In this document: piece after piece, positions 37,871-47,462 of the stretch
Numbering within the stretch: the stretch's first letter is position 1
How the letters are laid out: every line of letters begins with the position of its first letter
Program-made: the position numbers and the translations under genes
Assembly: GCA_002503285.1 (NCBI GenBank)
Contig: DARI01000010.1
Location: 23,261 to 87,260 of the forward strand
Origin: Euryarchaeota archaeon UBA557
Lineage (GTDB): Archaea > Thermoplasmatota > Poseidoniia > Poseidoniales > Thalassarchaeaceae
Length of the DNA stretch: 64,000 bases
Reading direction: 5' to 3'
Notes under the pieces: model-generated
What the model was told of the DNA's origin: nothing
The model's input: the letters and a program-made list of their open reading frames with translations, nothing else
Databases searched by the model: none

Positions 37871-40800
37871 ATGATGCGCCGTAGAGGGTTTTTGGCTTCA
37901 GTGCTCATCATAGTTCTGATAGTCCCTCTGGCTTCATCCTCAATATTACCAACTAAAAAAACAGATGGCGGACTAGATGCTGACGGAGAATGGCAGAGTA
38001 GTATGGAATCTGGCATCCACAACGAGTGGTGGTTAGACTGGAGCAGAGATAAAAACAATAATATGTTAGATGATAGATTAGAATGGTTATTAGAACAAAC
38101 CGCAGAAATTCAACAAAATTGGTGGAAAAGAGCACCTAATGGTAGTTCAAGAGTAATCGTAGATTATGATCATCACCCTAGTAATAAAGATATAGAGGCA
38201 CTAGAGGATATTGGAGCAGAAGTAACATTTAGGCCAATTTATCTTGATAGTGTAATCATAACAATACCATTTGAACCTATTTTGGACATAAATGGAATTC
38301 GCTCATTACAAGGAGTTGTGATGATTGAAGATTTAGGATTGGCAGAACCAAATATGCATGAAGCAGTTCCTAATATGGGAGTAAATGGAGTTTGGGAAGA
38401 TTTTGGATTAGACGGTACTGGTTCGACGATAGCAATTCTAGATACTGGAATTAGAGGAGATCATGAAGGTCTAAATGATATGGATGATGATCCGCTAACA
38501 TGCGTAACTGAGCCTCCTGATCCTTTAAACCCAAATCCTCAACCAATATCGGATTGTGATCCGAAAATTATAGGATTTTTCGATGCAGTATTCACTGATG
38601 ATGAACAAGATCCAGCATCATCATATGATTCTGGGACACACGGCAGTCATGTTGCTGGAATTGCAGCCGGAAGTGGAGGAGGGCAAGTTGACCCAATTAG
38701 TGGAATAAGATATATTGGAGCTGCCCCTGGTGCATTTCTAATAAATATATTAGCATGCTGCGATGGAGACATTGAAGATATTATTCAAGGTGCGGAATGG
38801 GCCATAGAAAATAAAGAAAAATACGGCATAGATATTTTGACATCTTCACTTGGTGAACAGCAAGTTGAGATTCATTTTGATAATGATGGCAGTTCAGCAT
38901 GGAGTAGGCAGATGGATTATGTTGTTGAATCTGGAATAATTACCACATTATCTGCTGGAAATGAATTTGGAGGAGCCACTTTTGCTGGCTGTAACACAAT
39001 CGACAGTCCTGGAGATGCAGAATTACCGGTAACTGTTGGAAGTTTGGATAAAGATCTTGGTTTGGCAATTTATAGCAGTAGAGGATATACCTCAGATTTA
39101 CGAGTTAAGCCTGATGTAGCAGTAATAGGGTCAAATATAATGGCTCCGGATGCTGCAACGAGTGATGGATATATTAGTAAATCTGGAACAAGTATGGCAA
39201 CTCCCTTGATGGCAGGAATTGCAGCTTTGATGGTACAAGCAAATCCAGATTTGACCCCTGAAGAATTTAAAGACATCATTCGTGCAGATTCTATTGAAAG
39301 GGAATTGACCCTGCTTAATGACCCAGGATTAAATGATTGTAGTATAATTGAGACTAGGCCAGATAATGAATTTGGATACGGGCAGGCAGATCCTGTAAAA
39401 TTTGTAGAATCAGCGGGAAGTATCGATCGTTCGCTAAATATTTCAATGGATATAGAGACTTTGCAGGTAATAGGTAACCAGAGTTATGTTGGAGGATTTT
39501 CTTCTGGAGCAGCACCTGGACAAGGAGAAGTCCAAGTAAGAGTTGGCGGAGGTATTTGGAAAGGCGCGGCCGATCTTACTGGAGATTGGAGTGAATGGAG
39601 AGTAAAACTTGAGCCGCATGAACAATCTGGGAACTCTACAATATATGCAAGGTTAGTGATGAGTGAAGATAGTATTTCTCCAGTGGATGCGAAAAGAGTT
39701 ATACTTATTGATGGAGTTTCCAAAAGTGGAATTGTAAATGGAGAATTGATATCAATGGGATCATTTATATTCTTCTTTCCATTTATTATAGTCCTAGGAA
39801 TATTAGCATATGTGATGATTAATGAACGATGGATAGATAAAATGAAGTCCAATAAGGCATCAAGTAATGTTGAATTAGTATCAAATTATTCAAAAATAGA
39901 TATGAAATCATTTAACATATTTATTTGGTTTGAAAAAATAAATAAAGAATGGAACAATGGGACTTCATTGATTGAGAATCAATTTAGAAGATACATTTCT
40001 TTGTGTGTTTTATATATTGCCCAAGGATTACCTGCAGGTTTTACATATGTAGCATTTGTAGCATATCTTACCGACAATGGGACCCCTCCTGCAGATATAG
40101 CGATATTATTTGCAACTGTTGCCCTTCCTTGGACATTCAAATTTATTTGGGGACCATTAATTGACTTGCTCGTGATTCCCGAGTATGGGATAAGGCGCCC
40201 TTGGATCTTATTTGCACAATCTGGAATGGTAATATCATTATCAACATTATTATTTATTCCAAATATTGTTGATTCCATAGCATTAGTAACGATATTATTA
40301 TTCATACATAATCTATTTTCATCGCTACAAGATGTAAGCGTAGATGCTTTGGCTGTTGACGTATTAAGGCCGGACGAAGTTGCTAAAGCGAATGGATTTA
40401 TGTTTGCATCTAAGAGAGGTGGAATGATTTTTGGAGGAGCAGTCCTAGGGTTATTAGTTGTACCTTACGGCATTAAATCTGCGATAATGCTACAAATACC
40501 AATATTAATGATTATGATGAGTTTGCCACTTTTCCTACGTGAGAAACCAGAGAATAAACTATTCCCATGGGAAAGTAGCAGAGAAGAAAATGAAATAACT
40601 TTACAAGAAGATGAAGTGATTAAAACTTCAGAATTGACATGGGAGGGAGATGATAATCCACGTTTCAAAGGTGCTAGATGGGCAGCAAATAACATATATC
40701 ATAATAAAATTAGTATTACTGCTGCATTTTTGTGGATTGGAATTATTACGTGGGTATTTGGAAGTGCAATAAACATAATTCATTTGATCGCGCACCCTTA

Positions 40801-41707
40801 TCCTGATGGATCACTTCATGGCCCATTAGTTACATTATCATATGTCGGAACATTTGGATCATACTGTATCTTAATATCAATAATAATGATGATAATCGAG
40901 GCATTGGGAACTAAATTACCAATAGTCACTAGTCCGTTAGCATTTTCATCACCAGAATCTAAAAAGAATATTGCTACAACAATCTACCATATCGTTCAAG
41001 GTTTTTCAACGAGATCTTCATTTCTTTTAATATTTTTATGCCTGCTTTCCGATCTTGCATTATTTGTTGATCCAATTGTAATTGATATTTTTATTAATGA
41101 GGCTGGATGGTCACAAGGAAAATACAATGCGATAGTTGGCGGAATTGTAGTATTATTCACAATGTTAGGCCAAGTAATAGGTGGAATCATAGGAGATCGG
41201 TATGGAGTAAGGGAAGTTGCCATGGTTGGATTTACCCTTCTTGCTTTGGCTAATGCTGGCCTGGCATTGTTGAATGGGTACTGGACAGATACGACCGTAA
41301 TGACATTTTATCTATGTGTTAAAGCAGTAATATATGGAATAGCATGGATATGCGTAATATCTGTTTCAATGCGATTAACATTCAGTAAAGCTGGTGGCAC
41401 TCAATTTACTGCATACATGTCAATGTTCAATCTTTCTGCAGTTTTTGCATACCTATTTTCCGGTAAAATGATTGCTGCATTTGATTATCTGACTATGTTA
41501 TACATAGGTGCAGCATTAACTATGATATCTGTAATAATGCTAGTATTCATAGACCCCGATGAAACTGATAGAGTTTTGGAAGGTAAGTTAGAGCAAGAAG
41601 ATAATGGCGATAATGGAGGAGACTTTGGAGAAGGGCTTTGGCCAACTGACGGAGAATCAATTGATGCAGATATTCTTGGAGGTAATGACAATGTCACAAT
41701 TGCATGA
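37871..41707 (+). CDS. Subtilase (S8) fused to an AmpG-like MFS transporter
   Basis: About 1278 residues in one uninterrupted frame. A signal peptide (MMRRRGFLASVLIIVLIVPL) precedes an S8 domain with Asp191 (ILDTG), His257 (THGSHVAG), Asn364 (AGNE) and Ser441 (SGTSMATP). A beta region and a transmembrane helix (SFIFFFPFIIVLGILAYVM, about 630) come next, then a basic cytoplasmic linker. From about 705 to 1240 there is a 12-helix MFS domain with AQGLPAGFTYVAF and FKFIWGPLID, resembling AmpG/PAT transporters. The topology works: protease outside, linker and transporter N-terminus inside. The C-terminal tail is acidic. This could couple peptide release and uptake, which is inference. Confidence 0.88.
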   Translation: MMRRRGFLASVLIIVLIVPLASSSILPTKKTDGGLDADGEWQSSMESGIHNEWWLDWSRDKNNNMLDDRLEWLLEQTAEIQQNWWKRAPNGSSRVIVDYDHHPSNKDIEALEDIGAEVTFRPIYLDSVIITIPFEPILDINGIRSLQGVVMIEDLGLAEPNMHEAVPNMGVNGVWEDFGLDGTGSTIAILDTGIRGDHEGLNDMDDDPLTCVTEPPDPLNPNPQPISDCDPKIIGFFDAVFTDDEQDPASSYDSGTHGSHVAGIAAGSGGGQVDPISGIRYIGAAPGAFLINILACCDGDIEDIIQGAEWAIENKEKYGIDILTSSLGEQQVEIHFDNDGSSAWSRQMDYVVESGIITTLSAGNEFGGATFAGCNTIDSPGDAELPVTVGSLDKDLGLAIYSSRGYTSDLRVKPDVAVIGSNIMAPDAATSDGYISKSGTSMATPLMAGIAALMVQANPDLTPEEFKDIIRADSIERELTLLNDPGLNDCSIIETRPDNEFGYGQADPVKFVESAGSIDRSLNISMDIETLQVIGNQSYVGGFSSGAAPGQGEVQVRVGGGIWKGAADLTGDWSEWRVKLEPHEQSGNSTIYARLVMSEDSISPVDAKRVILIDGVSKSGIVNGELISMGSFIFFFPFIIVLGILAYVMINERWIDKMKSNKASSNVELVSNYSKIDMKSFNIFIWFEKINKEWNNGTSLIENQFRRYISLCVLYIAQGLPAGFTYVAFVAYLTDNGTPPADIAILFATVALPWTFKFIWGPLIDLLVIPEYGIRRPWILFAQSGMVISLSTLLFIPNIVDSIALVTILLFIHNLFSSLQDVSVDALAVDVLRPDEVAKANGFMFASKRGGMIFGGAVLGLLVVPYGIKSAIMLQIPILMIMMSLPLFLREKPENKLFPWESSREENEITLQEDEVIKTSELTWEGDDNPRFKGARWAANNIYHNKISITAAFLWIGIITWVFGSAINIIHLIAHPYPDGSLHGPLVTLSYVGTFGSYCILISIIMMIIEALGTKLPIVTSPLAFSSPESKKNIATTIYHIVQGFSTRSSFLLIFLCLLSDLALFVDPIVIDIFINEAGWSQGKYNAIVGGIVVLFTMLGQVIGGIIGDRYGVREVAMVGFTLLALANAGLALLNGYWTDTTVMTFYLCVKAVIYGIAWICVISVSMRLTFSKAGGTQFTAYMSMFNLSAVFAYLFSGKMIAAFDYLTMLYIGAALTMISVIMLVFIDPDETDRVLEGKLEQEDNGDNGGDFGEGLWPTDGESIDADILGGNDNVTIA

Positions 41708-41981
41708 ATGGATTGAAAAAACTGAGACTGAATTCATATTATTTTCCCAGACAATTTGCCCATATTGTAATTTGGCAAAGAGATTATTAAAATCAAAAAA
41801 ATTATCATTTACCGAAGTAAATCTTGATCATCACGAAGGATTGAGGAATTCAGTAGTAATGGAAACGGGACATAGGACCGTACCAGTAATATTTGATTTA
41901 AGGAATCCTAAGCCATTATTTATCGGAGGTTCGGACCATTTAATCAGGTATTTTAAGGATATAAAAAATAGTAAAAAATAG
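41691..41981 (+). CDS. Glutaredoxin-like protein
   Basis: 96 residues. The redox motif CPYC in SQTICPYCNLAKRLL is near the N-terminus, with a later TVPVIF cis-Pro loop and a glycine pair (IGGSDHL). It starts within the end of the fusion gene; its ATG at 41691 is 7 nt after GGAGGT and overlaps the upstream stop by 17 nt, so it is translationally coupled. An in-frame ATG at 41685 is too close to the ribosome-binding sequence. Confidence 0.9.
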   Translation: MSQLHEWIEKTETEFILFSQTICPYCNLAKRLLKSKKLSFTEVNLDHHEGLRNSVVMETGHRTVPVIFDLRNPKPLFIGGSDHLIRYFKDIKNSKK

Positions 41982-42015
41982 ATATATCATCATAATTGGA
42001 ACAAATATATGTTAA

Positions 42016-42597
42016 TTATTGACTGACAATAGATTGGATGCTTGTTTTGAGTTTATCTAATTGCGATATATCTACCATGTGTCCTTTTTGATGCCTTAAT
42101 TTTATTACTTTCCATCCACCTTTTTCAAATACTTTGATATGTTTTTCAGCCACTGAAATTGGTATTATTTTATCTCTTTCACCATGCATCCAAACTACTG
42201 GCCTTTGCCAAATATTTGACATTGCAGCTTCTAATCCCAAAGTATTAATTGACATAGTTCCAATTAGAACTAATCCCAAAATACGATCCTGTATATTACG
42301 TTCCATCATCATGGAAGCCATTGCACCTCCTTGTGAAAAACCACCTACGATCAAGGGGCCCTCAGGTAATTCTTCAATTAATTTAGTTAGTGAATCATAT
42401 GCTTGAAGGACATAATTATCATAATTTATGTCATCTTCTTCTTTGATCCACCATGCATATCCTCCTAAATTTGGATGAGAAATTGTTGCCTGAGGGCAAT
42501 ATACTTCCCAATCATTTGGAACTAACTGATTTGCTAGTGGGATCATTTTTTCAGAAGTTCCTGACATGCCATGTAGCATAACAAGTGTCCCTGACAT
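42016..42597 (-). CDS. Alpha/beta hydrolase (carboxylesterase/phospholipase-like)
   Basis: 193 residues. MLHGMSGTSE gives the oxyanion-hole region, GGFSQGGAMA the nucleophile Ser, MHGERDKIIP the likely Asp loop and RHQKGHMVD the likely His. This size and motif set fits the carboxylesterase/thioesterase family similar to YpfH and Est. The substrate is unknown. It is convergent with the glutaredoxin gene and follows a lipoprotein gene by 10 nt. Confidence 0.88.
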   Translation of the reverse strand: MSGTLVMLHGMSGTSEKMIPLANQLVPNDWEVYCPQATISHPNLGGYAWWIKEEDDINYDNYVLQAYDSLTKLIEELPEGPLIVGGFSQGGAMASMMMERNIQDRILGLVLIGTMSINTLGLEAAMSNIWQRPVVWMHGERDKIIPISVAEKHIKVFEKGGWKVIKLRHQKGHMVDISQLDKLKTSIQSIVSQ

Positions 42598-42607
42598 CTA
42601 TTTTACC

Positions 42608-43564
42608 TCAAATAGACCAAGATTGAGTTATGCCACCCGCCACTATAAATCTAAAATAACTTTCACCGCTAAATGTCAGAGTTAGAGTATATTCCTCCGA
42701 AGGATACGGTATAGTCCCAAGTGTTCCCGATTCTGTTGAACCTGGTCCCCACACCCGTTCAAGTACCGATATCGATAGGTGGTCCCTAAGAGTCATCGAT
42801 ATCGATGAAGATCCACCTCCGCAATTTGCATCTAAGAAATATATCATCTCGTCCCATGCACCATCATTTGGATGATCACTGACCAAGAATGAGTCTTGTA
42901 CTTCTGCGTCTGGACCATTACTTTCCCAAATATCGCTAAAAAGATCACCTCCTCTGACAAAATAAACATCTCCTGAATACCCAGTTCCGGAATCTACTTG
43001 CATCATCTTTAGATTTTCGACATTGTTCGAATCTGTCCAGATAAAGGTTGAGAAGAATTTAATATTAGAATCAAATGTATAAACTAATTTTGAACCATCA
43101 TTGGATGATGCATGAATAACTGCTAAATTGGAATCTAAAGAAACTACAATTGCACTCCATTCAATAGTAAACAAAGAAAAATCCCAAGATTTTTCAACTT
43201 CTAAAGGAAAATTAAGTACAGGCTGTGCAACACCGTTTTCAAATGCACTTAGATGATCATGTGTCATCCTTCCAAGAAAGGGATTATGATTCAGAACAGC
43301 ATGGCGGCGAGCTTCAGTTAAGCTAGAGATTGTCAGCATATATGCAGTATTATCTTCTTCTGTATCTGAAGCAACAACAAGTCTTGCAGTATCATCATTA
43401 TAATCAGGAGTGGAAAATGTGTACAACCAATAATCTCCAATATTCCAAGTTGGTACTTCAATTTCATCTTTAGAATTGGATATTGCATCATTATTTTGCG
43501 TACAACCAGACAATGGCATAGCGAGTATTAATATCGTCAATCCGATTATAACTTGCTGGTTCAT
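42608..43564 (-). CDS. Lipoprotein of unknown function
   Basis: 318 residues from the ATG at 43564. Signal peptide MNQQVIIGLTILILAMPLSGC ends in an LSGC lipobox. The remainder is beta-rich, with repeated Trp and aromatic residues (TWNIGDYWLYTF), of a type common in archaeal and planctomycete surface proteins. It ends 10 nt before the hydrolase start. No catalytic motif is visible. Confidence 0.75.
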   Translation of the reverse strand: MNQQVIIGLTILILAMPLSGCTQNNDAISNSKDEIEVPTWNIGDYWLYTFSTPDYNDDTARLVVASDTEEDNTAYMLTISSLTEARRHAVLNHNPFLGRMTHDHLSAFENGVAQPVLNFPLEVEKSWDFSLFTIEWSAIVVSLDSNLAVIHASSNDGSKLVYTFDSNIKFFSTFIWTDSNNVENLKMMQVDSGTGYSGDVYFVRGGDLFSDIWESNGPDAEVQDSFLVSDHPNDGAWDEMIYFLDANCGGGSSSISMTLRDHLSISVLERVWGPGSTESGTLGTIPYPSEEYTLTLTFSGESYFRFIVAGGITQSWSI

Positions 43565-43609
43565 AGTAGTTCGCGGAGTCAATTATTCAAGAGGTTGGCG
43601 GTAAGAAGA

Positions 43610-45706
43610 TTAGAAACCCAATAAGCCACCAGCAGTTAACTCTCCGGTACCAGCCAAAACAACTGCCACTATAGACATTAATTTAATTAGAATATTTAAT
43701 GAAGGCCCGGAAGTATCTTTGAAAGGATCTCCAATTGTATCTCCTATGATTGCAGCATCGTGGGCTGAATCTCCTTTTTCAGCACCTTCGATATGCCCTT
43801 GTTCGATTGCTTTCTTTGCATTATCCCATGCTCCACCGGCATTTGCCATGAATAGAGCCATCAAAACACCCGTTACAAGAGAGCCAGCGAGAAGACCCCC
43901 CAGTGCGTCCCAACCTAGCAGTAATCCAACTAATACTGGAGCGATTACTGCAACTAATCCTGGGCCGACCATTTCCCTAAGTGCTGCTTGTGTTGAGATA
44001 TCAATACATTTTTTAGAATCCGGTTTTACTCCCTCCTTACCTTCTAGAAGTCCTGGAATTTCTTTAAATTGCCTTCTGATTTCAATAACCATTTCTTGAG
44101 CGGCTTTCCCTACTGAAGTCATTGTCATTGCAGCAACCACGAATGGCAATGCACCTCCAATTAAGAGACCAACTACTACCATTGGATTTGTTGAGATATC
44201 TAAATCTAAACCTACTCCGCCATCTACTATAGAAGTATTAACTGCACTAGAATAGGCTGCAAATAATGCTAGTGCAGTTAATGCTGCTGAGCCAATAGCA
44301 AATCCTTTACCTACTGCTGCAGTTGTATTTCCAATTGAATCTAATTCATCAGTAATTGCACGAACCTCTGGGCCTAATTTACTCATTTCAGCAATACCTC
44401 CAGCGTTATCAGCAACAGGACCATAGGCATCTACAGTCATTGTTACTCCGACAGTAGCTAACATTCCCATAGCAGCCATTGCAATTCCATAAAGGCCCAT
44501 TTCATCTCCGCCCATGAATTGATTTGCCCCCAATATACCAATGGAAATCAAGACTATAGGAAGAAATGTAGACATCATACCTATGGAGAGTCCTGCTATA
44601 GCATTAGTTGCAGGTCCTGTTTTTGACATTTCTCCAATATGAGTAATTGATCTAGTCTTGATGCGAAAAACTGGTTCAATACCTGTGTAGTATTCGGTAA
44701 CTAATCCAATCATTATACCGACGATACTTCCAAGCACGACCGAATGCATAACTCCAAATTCAACATCAATTAAACCTTGATTAATAGCCAAATATCCTCC
44801 TAACCAGAATAAAACAGCAGCAATAAATGTAGTATTTCGTAAAGCAGCTGCTGCATCAGACCCGTTCTTCAAGAAGGTCATTGAGAATACGCCTATTATA
44901 GACGCTATGTAACCAATTAATCCAAGCATTATTGGCATCAACACATAGTCCACTGACATTTCATCTGAATTACTTGCAATAATCATTGCAGCAATTATTG
45001 AGCCAACAAAGGATTCGAAAATATCTGCACCCATTCCTGCAACATCTCCAACGTTATCTCCAACGTTATCCGCAATTACACCTGGATTTCGTGGATCATC
45101 TTCTGGAATACCGGCTTCTACTTTCCCGACTAAATCTGCCCCAACATCAGCAGCTTTCGTATATATCCCACCACCTACACGAGCAAAGAGTGCGATTGAT
45201 GAAGCCCCCATTCCGAAACCTGCAGCTGCTGAAAGATTACTAGATGCATCATCAGCACCTAGCCAAAAAGCGATTAACGAAATTCCTAGTAATCCAAGTC
45301 CTCCAACTGAGAGGCCCATGACTGCCCCTCCGTTATATGATACAGATAACGCTCCTGCTTGGCCGCCATTCTTAGCAGCCATCGCAGTTCTTCCATTAGC
45401 CGAGGTTGCAGCTCTCATACCTGAAAAGCCTGCAACTACAGATGCAAACGCACCTGCAAAGAATGCAATTGAAGTCTCAAAATCATTTAAGAATAGTAAA
45501 AGGGCCCCTACAACTGCTACAAATATACTTAGAACTCTATATTCTGCATATAAAAAAGCCATAGCCCCATCTTGAATTTCTTGGGTGATATCGGATACTA
45601 CTTCATTGTCTATTTCAACGCTGTTTACTTTTCTGTATAATCCAAATGCTATCGCTAAACCAATAAGACCTGTGACTGCTGCTATTAGGGGTATATTATC
45701 CATCAT
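43610..45706 (-). CDS. hppA: Membrane-bound pyrophosphatase
   Basis: 698 residues with about 16 transmembrane segments. The acidic substrate site is seen in DDPRNPGVIADNVGDNVGDVAGMGADIFESF, split here as PRNPGVIADNVGDNVG and GADIFESFVGS; the second site is near IGDTIGDPFKDTSGPSLNIL. GNTTAAVGKGFAIGSA has Ala in the position that is Lys in K+-independent enzymes, so it is probably K+-dependent. It hydrolyses PPi to pump H+ or Na+; which ion is not decided here. Its own TATA-like box lies upstream. Confidence 0.96.
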   Translation of the reverse strand: MMDNIPLIAAVTGLIGLAIAFGLYRKVNSVEIDNEVVSDITQEIQDGAMAFLYAEYRVLSIFVAVVGALLLFLNDFETSIAFFAGAFASVVAGFSGMRAATSANGRTAMAAKNGGQAGALSVSYNGGAVMGLSVGGLGLLGISLIAFWLGADDASSNLSAAAGFGMGASSIALFARVGGGIYTKAADVGADLVGKVEAGIPEDDPRNPGVIADNVGDNVGDVAGMGADIFESFVGSIIAAMIIASNSDEMSVDYVLMPIMLGLIGYIASIIGVFSMTFLKNGSDAAAALRNTTFIAAVLFWLGGYLAINQGLIDVEFGVMHSVVLGSIVGIMIGLVTEYYTGIEPVFRIKTRSITHIGEMSKTGPATNAIAGLSIGMMSTFLPIVLISIGILGANQFMGGDEMGLYGIAMAAMGMLATVGVTMTVDAYGPVADNAGGIAEMSKLGPEVRAITDELDSIGNTTAAVGKGFAIGSAALTALALFAAYSSAVNTSIVDGGVGLDLDISTNPMVVVGLLIGGALPFVVAAMTMTSVGKAAQEMVIEIRRQFKEIPGLLEGKEGVKPDSKKCIDISTQAALREMVGPGLVAVIAPVLVGLLLGWDALGGLLAGSLVTGVLMALFMANAGGAWDNAKKAIEQGHIEGAEKGDSAHDAAIIGDTIGDPFKDTSGPSLNILIKLMSIVAVVLAGTGELTAGGLLGF

Positions 45707-45741
45707 ATTATCTACCTACGGTCATCCCGACCTAAGTCTTA

Positions 45742-45748
45742 CTTATAA
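45742..45748 (-). promoter_or_regulatory. TATA-like box of hppA
   Basis: TTATAAG on the minus strand, centred about 39 nt before the ATG at 45706. This gives a predicted leader near 13 nt. Placement is plausible but not proven. Confidence 0.4.
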
Positions 45749-45771
45749 TCGGAATCCTGATTATACGCCAG

Positions 45772-46686
45772 TTAGAGTTCATCTCTGCAATGATATTTTA
45801 AAACCAAGTTTGCAAATGATGATAATATTTCAGCCCCATCGTGTTCTCCTTTGAATGATTTAAATTCATCTTCGCTTATGTGGCCCCACTCGTATGCTCT
45901 TTTTATCCTATTTTTTGCTGCTTCGGGATGAAATTGGAGCCCCCATGAAGGTAATGGATTTCCTTGGCCATCATTTACTCTAACTGCAGTAATTTTATTA
46001 TGCGTAGTTGTTGCTAGAATATCAAGACGAAATGGTACTGAAATTACATGATCTTGATGAGTGTAAAGTCCTGAAATATTATCTCTAGGCATTAAATGAG
46101 ATGTTAATAACTTATCTTCTTTACCGATTTTGGTAAGTTCTAATTCCCAAATACCACTTGATAGTGAATCATGCCTTTCGACCTTGCCTCCGTATGAATG
46201 ACAAAGTAATTGATGGCCGAAACATATTCCAAGTGTTGGAATTCCGTAGTTTGAAGATGTGTGCATAAGTAATGCTGATGGGGCCATCCATTCTTCCCAT
46301 ATGCTCACATTTCTTCTAGATCCAGAACAAATAACTACATCTATGTTCAAGCCTTCAAGCCAACATTTCATCTTAAGATAATCTGCTACCATTGGCATAA
46401 TGATCCTGCGGAAAGGTACTTTTTTATTTTCTAATTCTACTTCCAATAGGCTCCAAAATGGAAATTCATCGTCCCAGTTCGGGACATCTTCTTTCGTTAA
46501 TGTAATATCAGGATTTGAATTTAATTTCTTATTATGAATTGGAGATTGCATTTGAGGAGTGATCAATAGAACTTCAACATCTGAGGATTTCAAAAATGGT
46601 CTAACTACTTCTTGATTTCCTCCATGTCCAAATTCAGCACGTTCGGCTAATAGGTCAAGAATTAGTATTCGCGTAAGTACTCCCAC
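45772..46686 (-). CDS. Class I glutamine amidotransferase, GuaA-like
   Basis: About 304 residues if the GTG at 46686 is used. The open frame extends to 46812 but then overlaps the divergent NifU-like gene. The catalytic triad region has GICFGHQLLCHSYGG with the Cys nucleophile and LQFHPEAAKNRI with His and Glu. It is a stand-alone amidotransferase of the class I GATase family; the acceptor is unknown. No ribosome-binding sequence is clear, so the start is uncertain. Confidence 0.8.
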   Translation of the reverse strand: MGVLTRILILDLLAERAEFGHGGNQEVVRPFLKSSDVEVLLITPQMQSPIHNKKLNSNPDITLTKEDVPNWDDEFPFWSLLEVELENKKVPFRRIIMPMVADYLKMKCWLEGLNIDVVICSGSRRNVSIWEEWMAPSALLMHTSSNYGIPTLGICFGHQLLCHSYGGKVERHDSLSSGIWELELTKIGKEDKLLTSHLMPRDNISGLYTHQDHVISVPFRLDILATTTHNKITAVRVNDGQGNPLPSWGLQFHPEAAKNRIKRAYEWGHISEDEFKSFKGEHDGAEILSSFANLVLKYHCRDEL

Positions 46687-46751
46687 AGATAACCGTAGAG
46701 GAAGTATTTGAAAGCCTCGCCCCTCTTGGATTGGTTCGGGGTAGTCATTAA

Positions 46752-47036
46752 ATGGTAGACAAACAAATGATTTTGGAGTCCGTTGGACCTGTTCAGGCCA
46801 TATTAGATGCACATGACGGAGTAGTGAACATTGTTGATACTACTGGCGGGATTATCATGATATCATTAGAAGGAGGATGTACGGGATGCAGTGCAACTCC
46901 AATGACTGCAATGCAAATATATTATTCATTAATGAAACTTGATGAGGTACAAGATGTTATTTTTGTAAATGGTGAATTACCAGCCTATATGCGTTCTTTT
47001 ATTGACGATAAATTAAATGGTGAGAATAAGGAATAA
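46752..47036 (+). CDS. NifU C-terminal-like Fe-S scaffold protein
   Basis: 94 residues with a CxxC in GGCTGCSATPMTAMQIYYSL, corresponding to the GxCxGC motif of NfuA/NifU C-terminal domains. It probably carries and delivers Fe-S clusters. Many Fe-S proteins in the window (endonuclease III, HdrD-like, the molybdenum hydroxylase) could be clients. It lies divergent from the amidotransferase, with ATG starts at 46752 and 46767. Confidence 0.85.
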   Translation: MVDKQMILESVGPVQAILDAHDGVVNIVDTTGGIIMISLEGGCTGCSATPMTAMQIYYSLMKLDEVQDVIFVNGELPAYMRSFIDDKLNGENKE

Positions 47037-47038
47037 TT

Positions 47039-47368
47039 TTATTTATCTCTGCGTTTTTTCATTATTTCATGAGGATTAATTTCACCTTGGACATCTTTTC
47101 CTTTGATATTTAGTGAAGCAGTGAGTGCAACTATTATTGCCAGAATTGCTAAAGGTCTCGCAGCATTTCTTGATTCCCATAATTCACCTCCAAGATAATG
47201 CAATATGAATAACATAATTGCTGAAGTCCAGCATAATGACATTATGACTCTTTGAGTAATTATTTCACCATTTTGTGAACGTGCTAATGTTCCTATTGAA
47301 ATCCATAAGAAAAGAGCGGCTCCACAAAGAGTTAGAGAAATATTCTCTAGCAGATCCAACATTTCCAT
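47039..47368 (-). CDS. Small membrane protein, unknown
   Basis: 109 residues with three hydrophobic segments (ISLTLCGAALFLWISIGTL, VIMSLCWTSAIMLFILHYL and LAILAIIVALTASLNI) and a KKRRDK tail. No family is recognised. Its stop is 3 nt from that of the NifU-like gene on the other strand. Confidence 0.65.
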   Translation of the reverse strand: MEMLDLLENISLTLCGAALFLWISIGTLARSQNGEIITQRVIMSLCWTSAIMLFILHYLGGELWESRNAARPLAILAIIVALTASLNIKGKDVQGEINPHEIMKKRRDK

Positions 47369-47462
47369 AGCCAGTCGTAATGGACTTCACTTGTTTAGAT
47401 TAGGGAGATTAGTACACAATTAAGGGACAGAATCAAGTTGAATGACTATTTGATATCAAAAC

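Noticed and set aside
39700..40000. A hidden stop or frameshift between protease and transporter domains
   Set aside because: The reading frame is continuous through the membrane helix, linker and first MFS helices, with normal codon use.
41604..41690. Longer glutaredoxin start inside the fusion gene
   Set aside because: The ATG at 41691 has a GGAGGT at proper distance and matches the expected N-terminus.
42016..42597. Assigning a specific esterase or phospholipase name
   Set aside because: Only the alpha/beta hydrolase triad motifs can be seen; substrate is not evident.
46687..46812. N-terminal extension of the class I amidotransferase to 46812
   Set aside because: It overlaps the divergent NifU-like gene and its sequence does not resemble the amidotransferase fold; the exact start remains uncertain.
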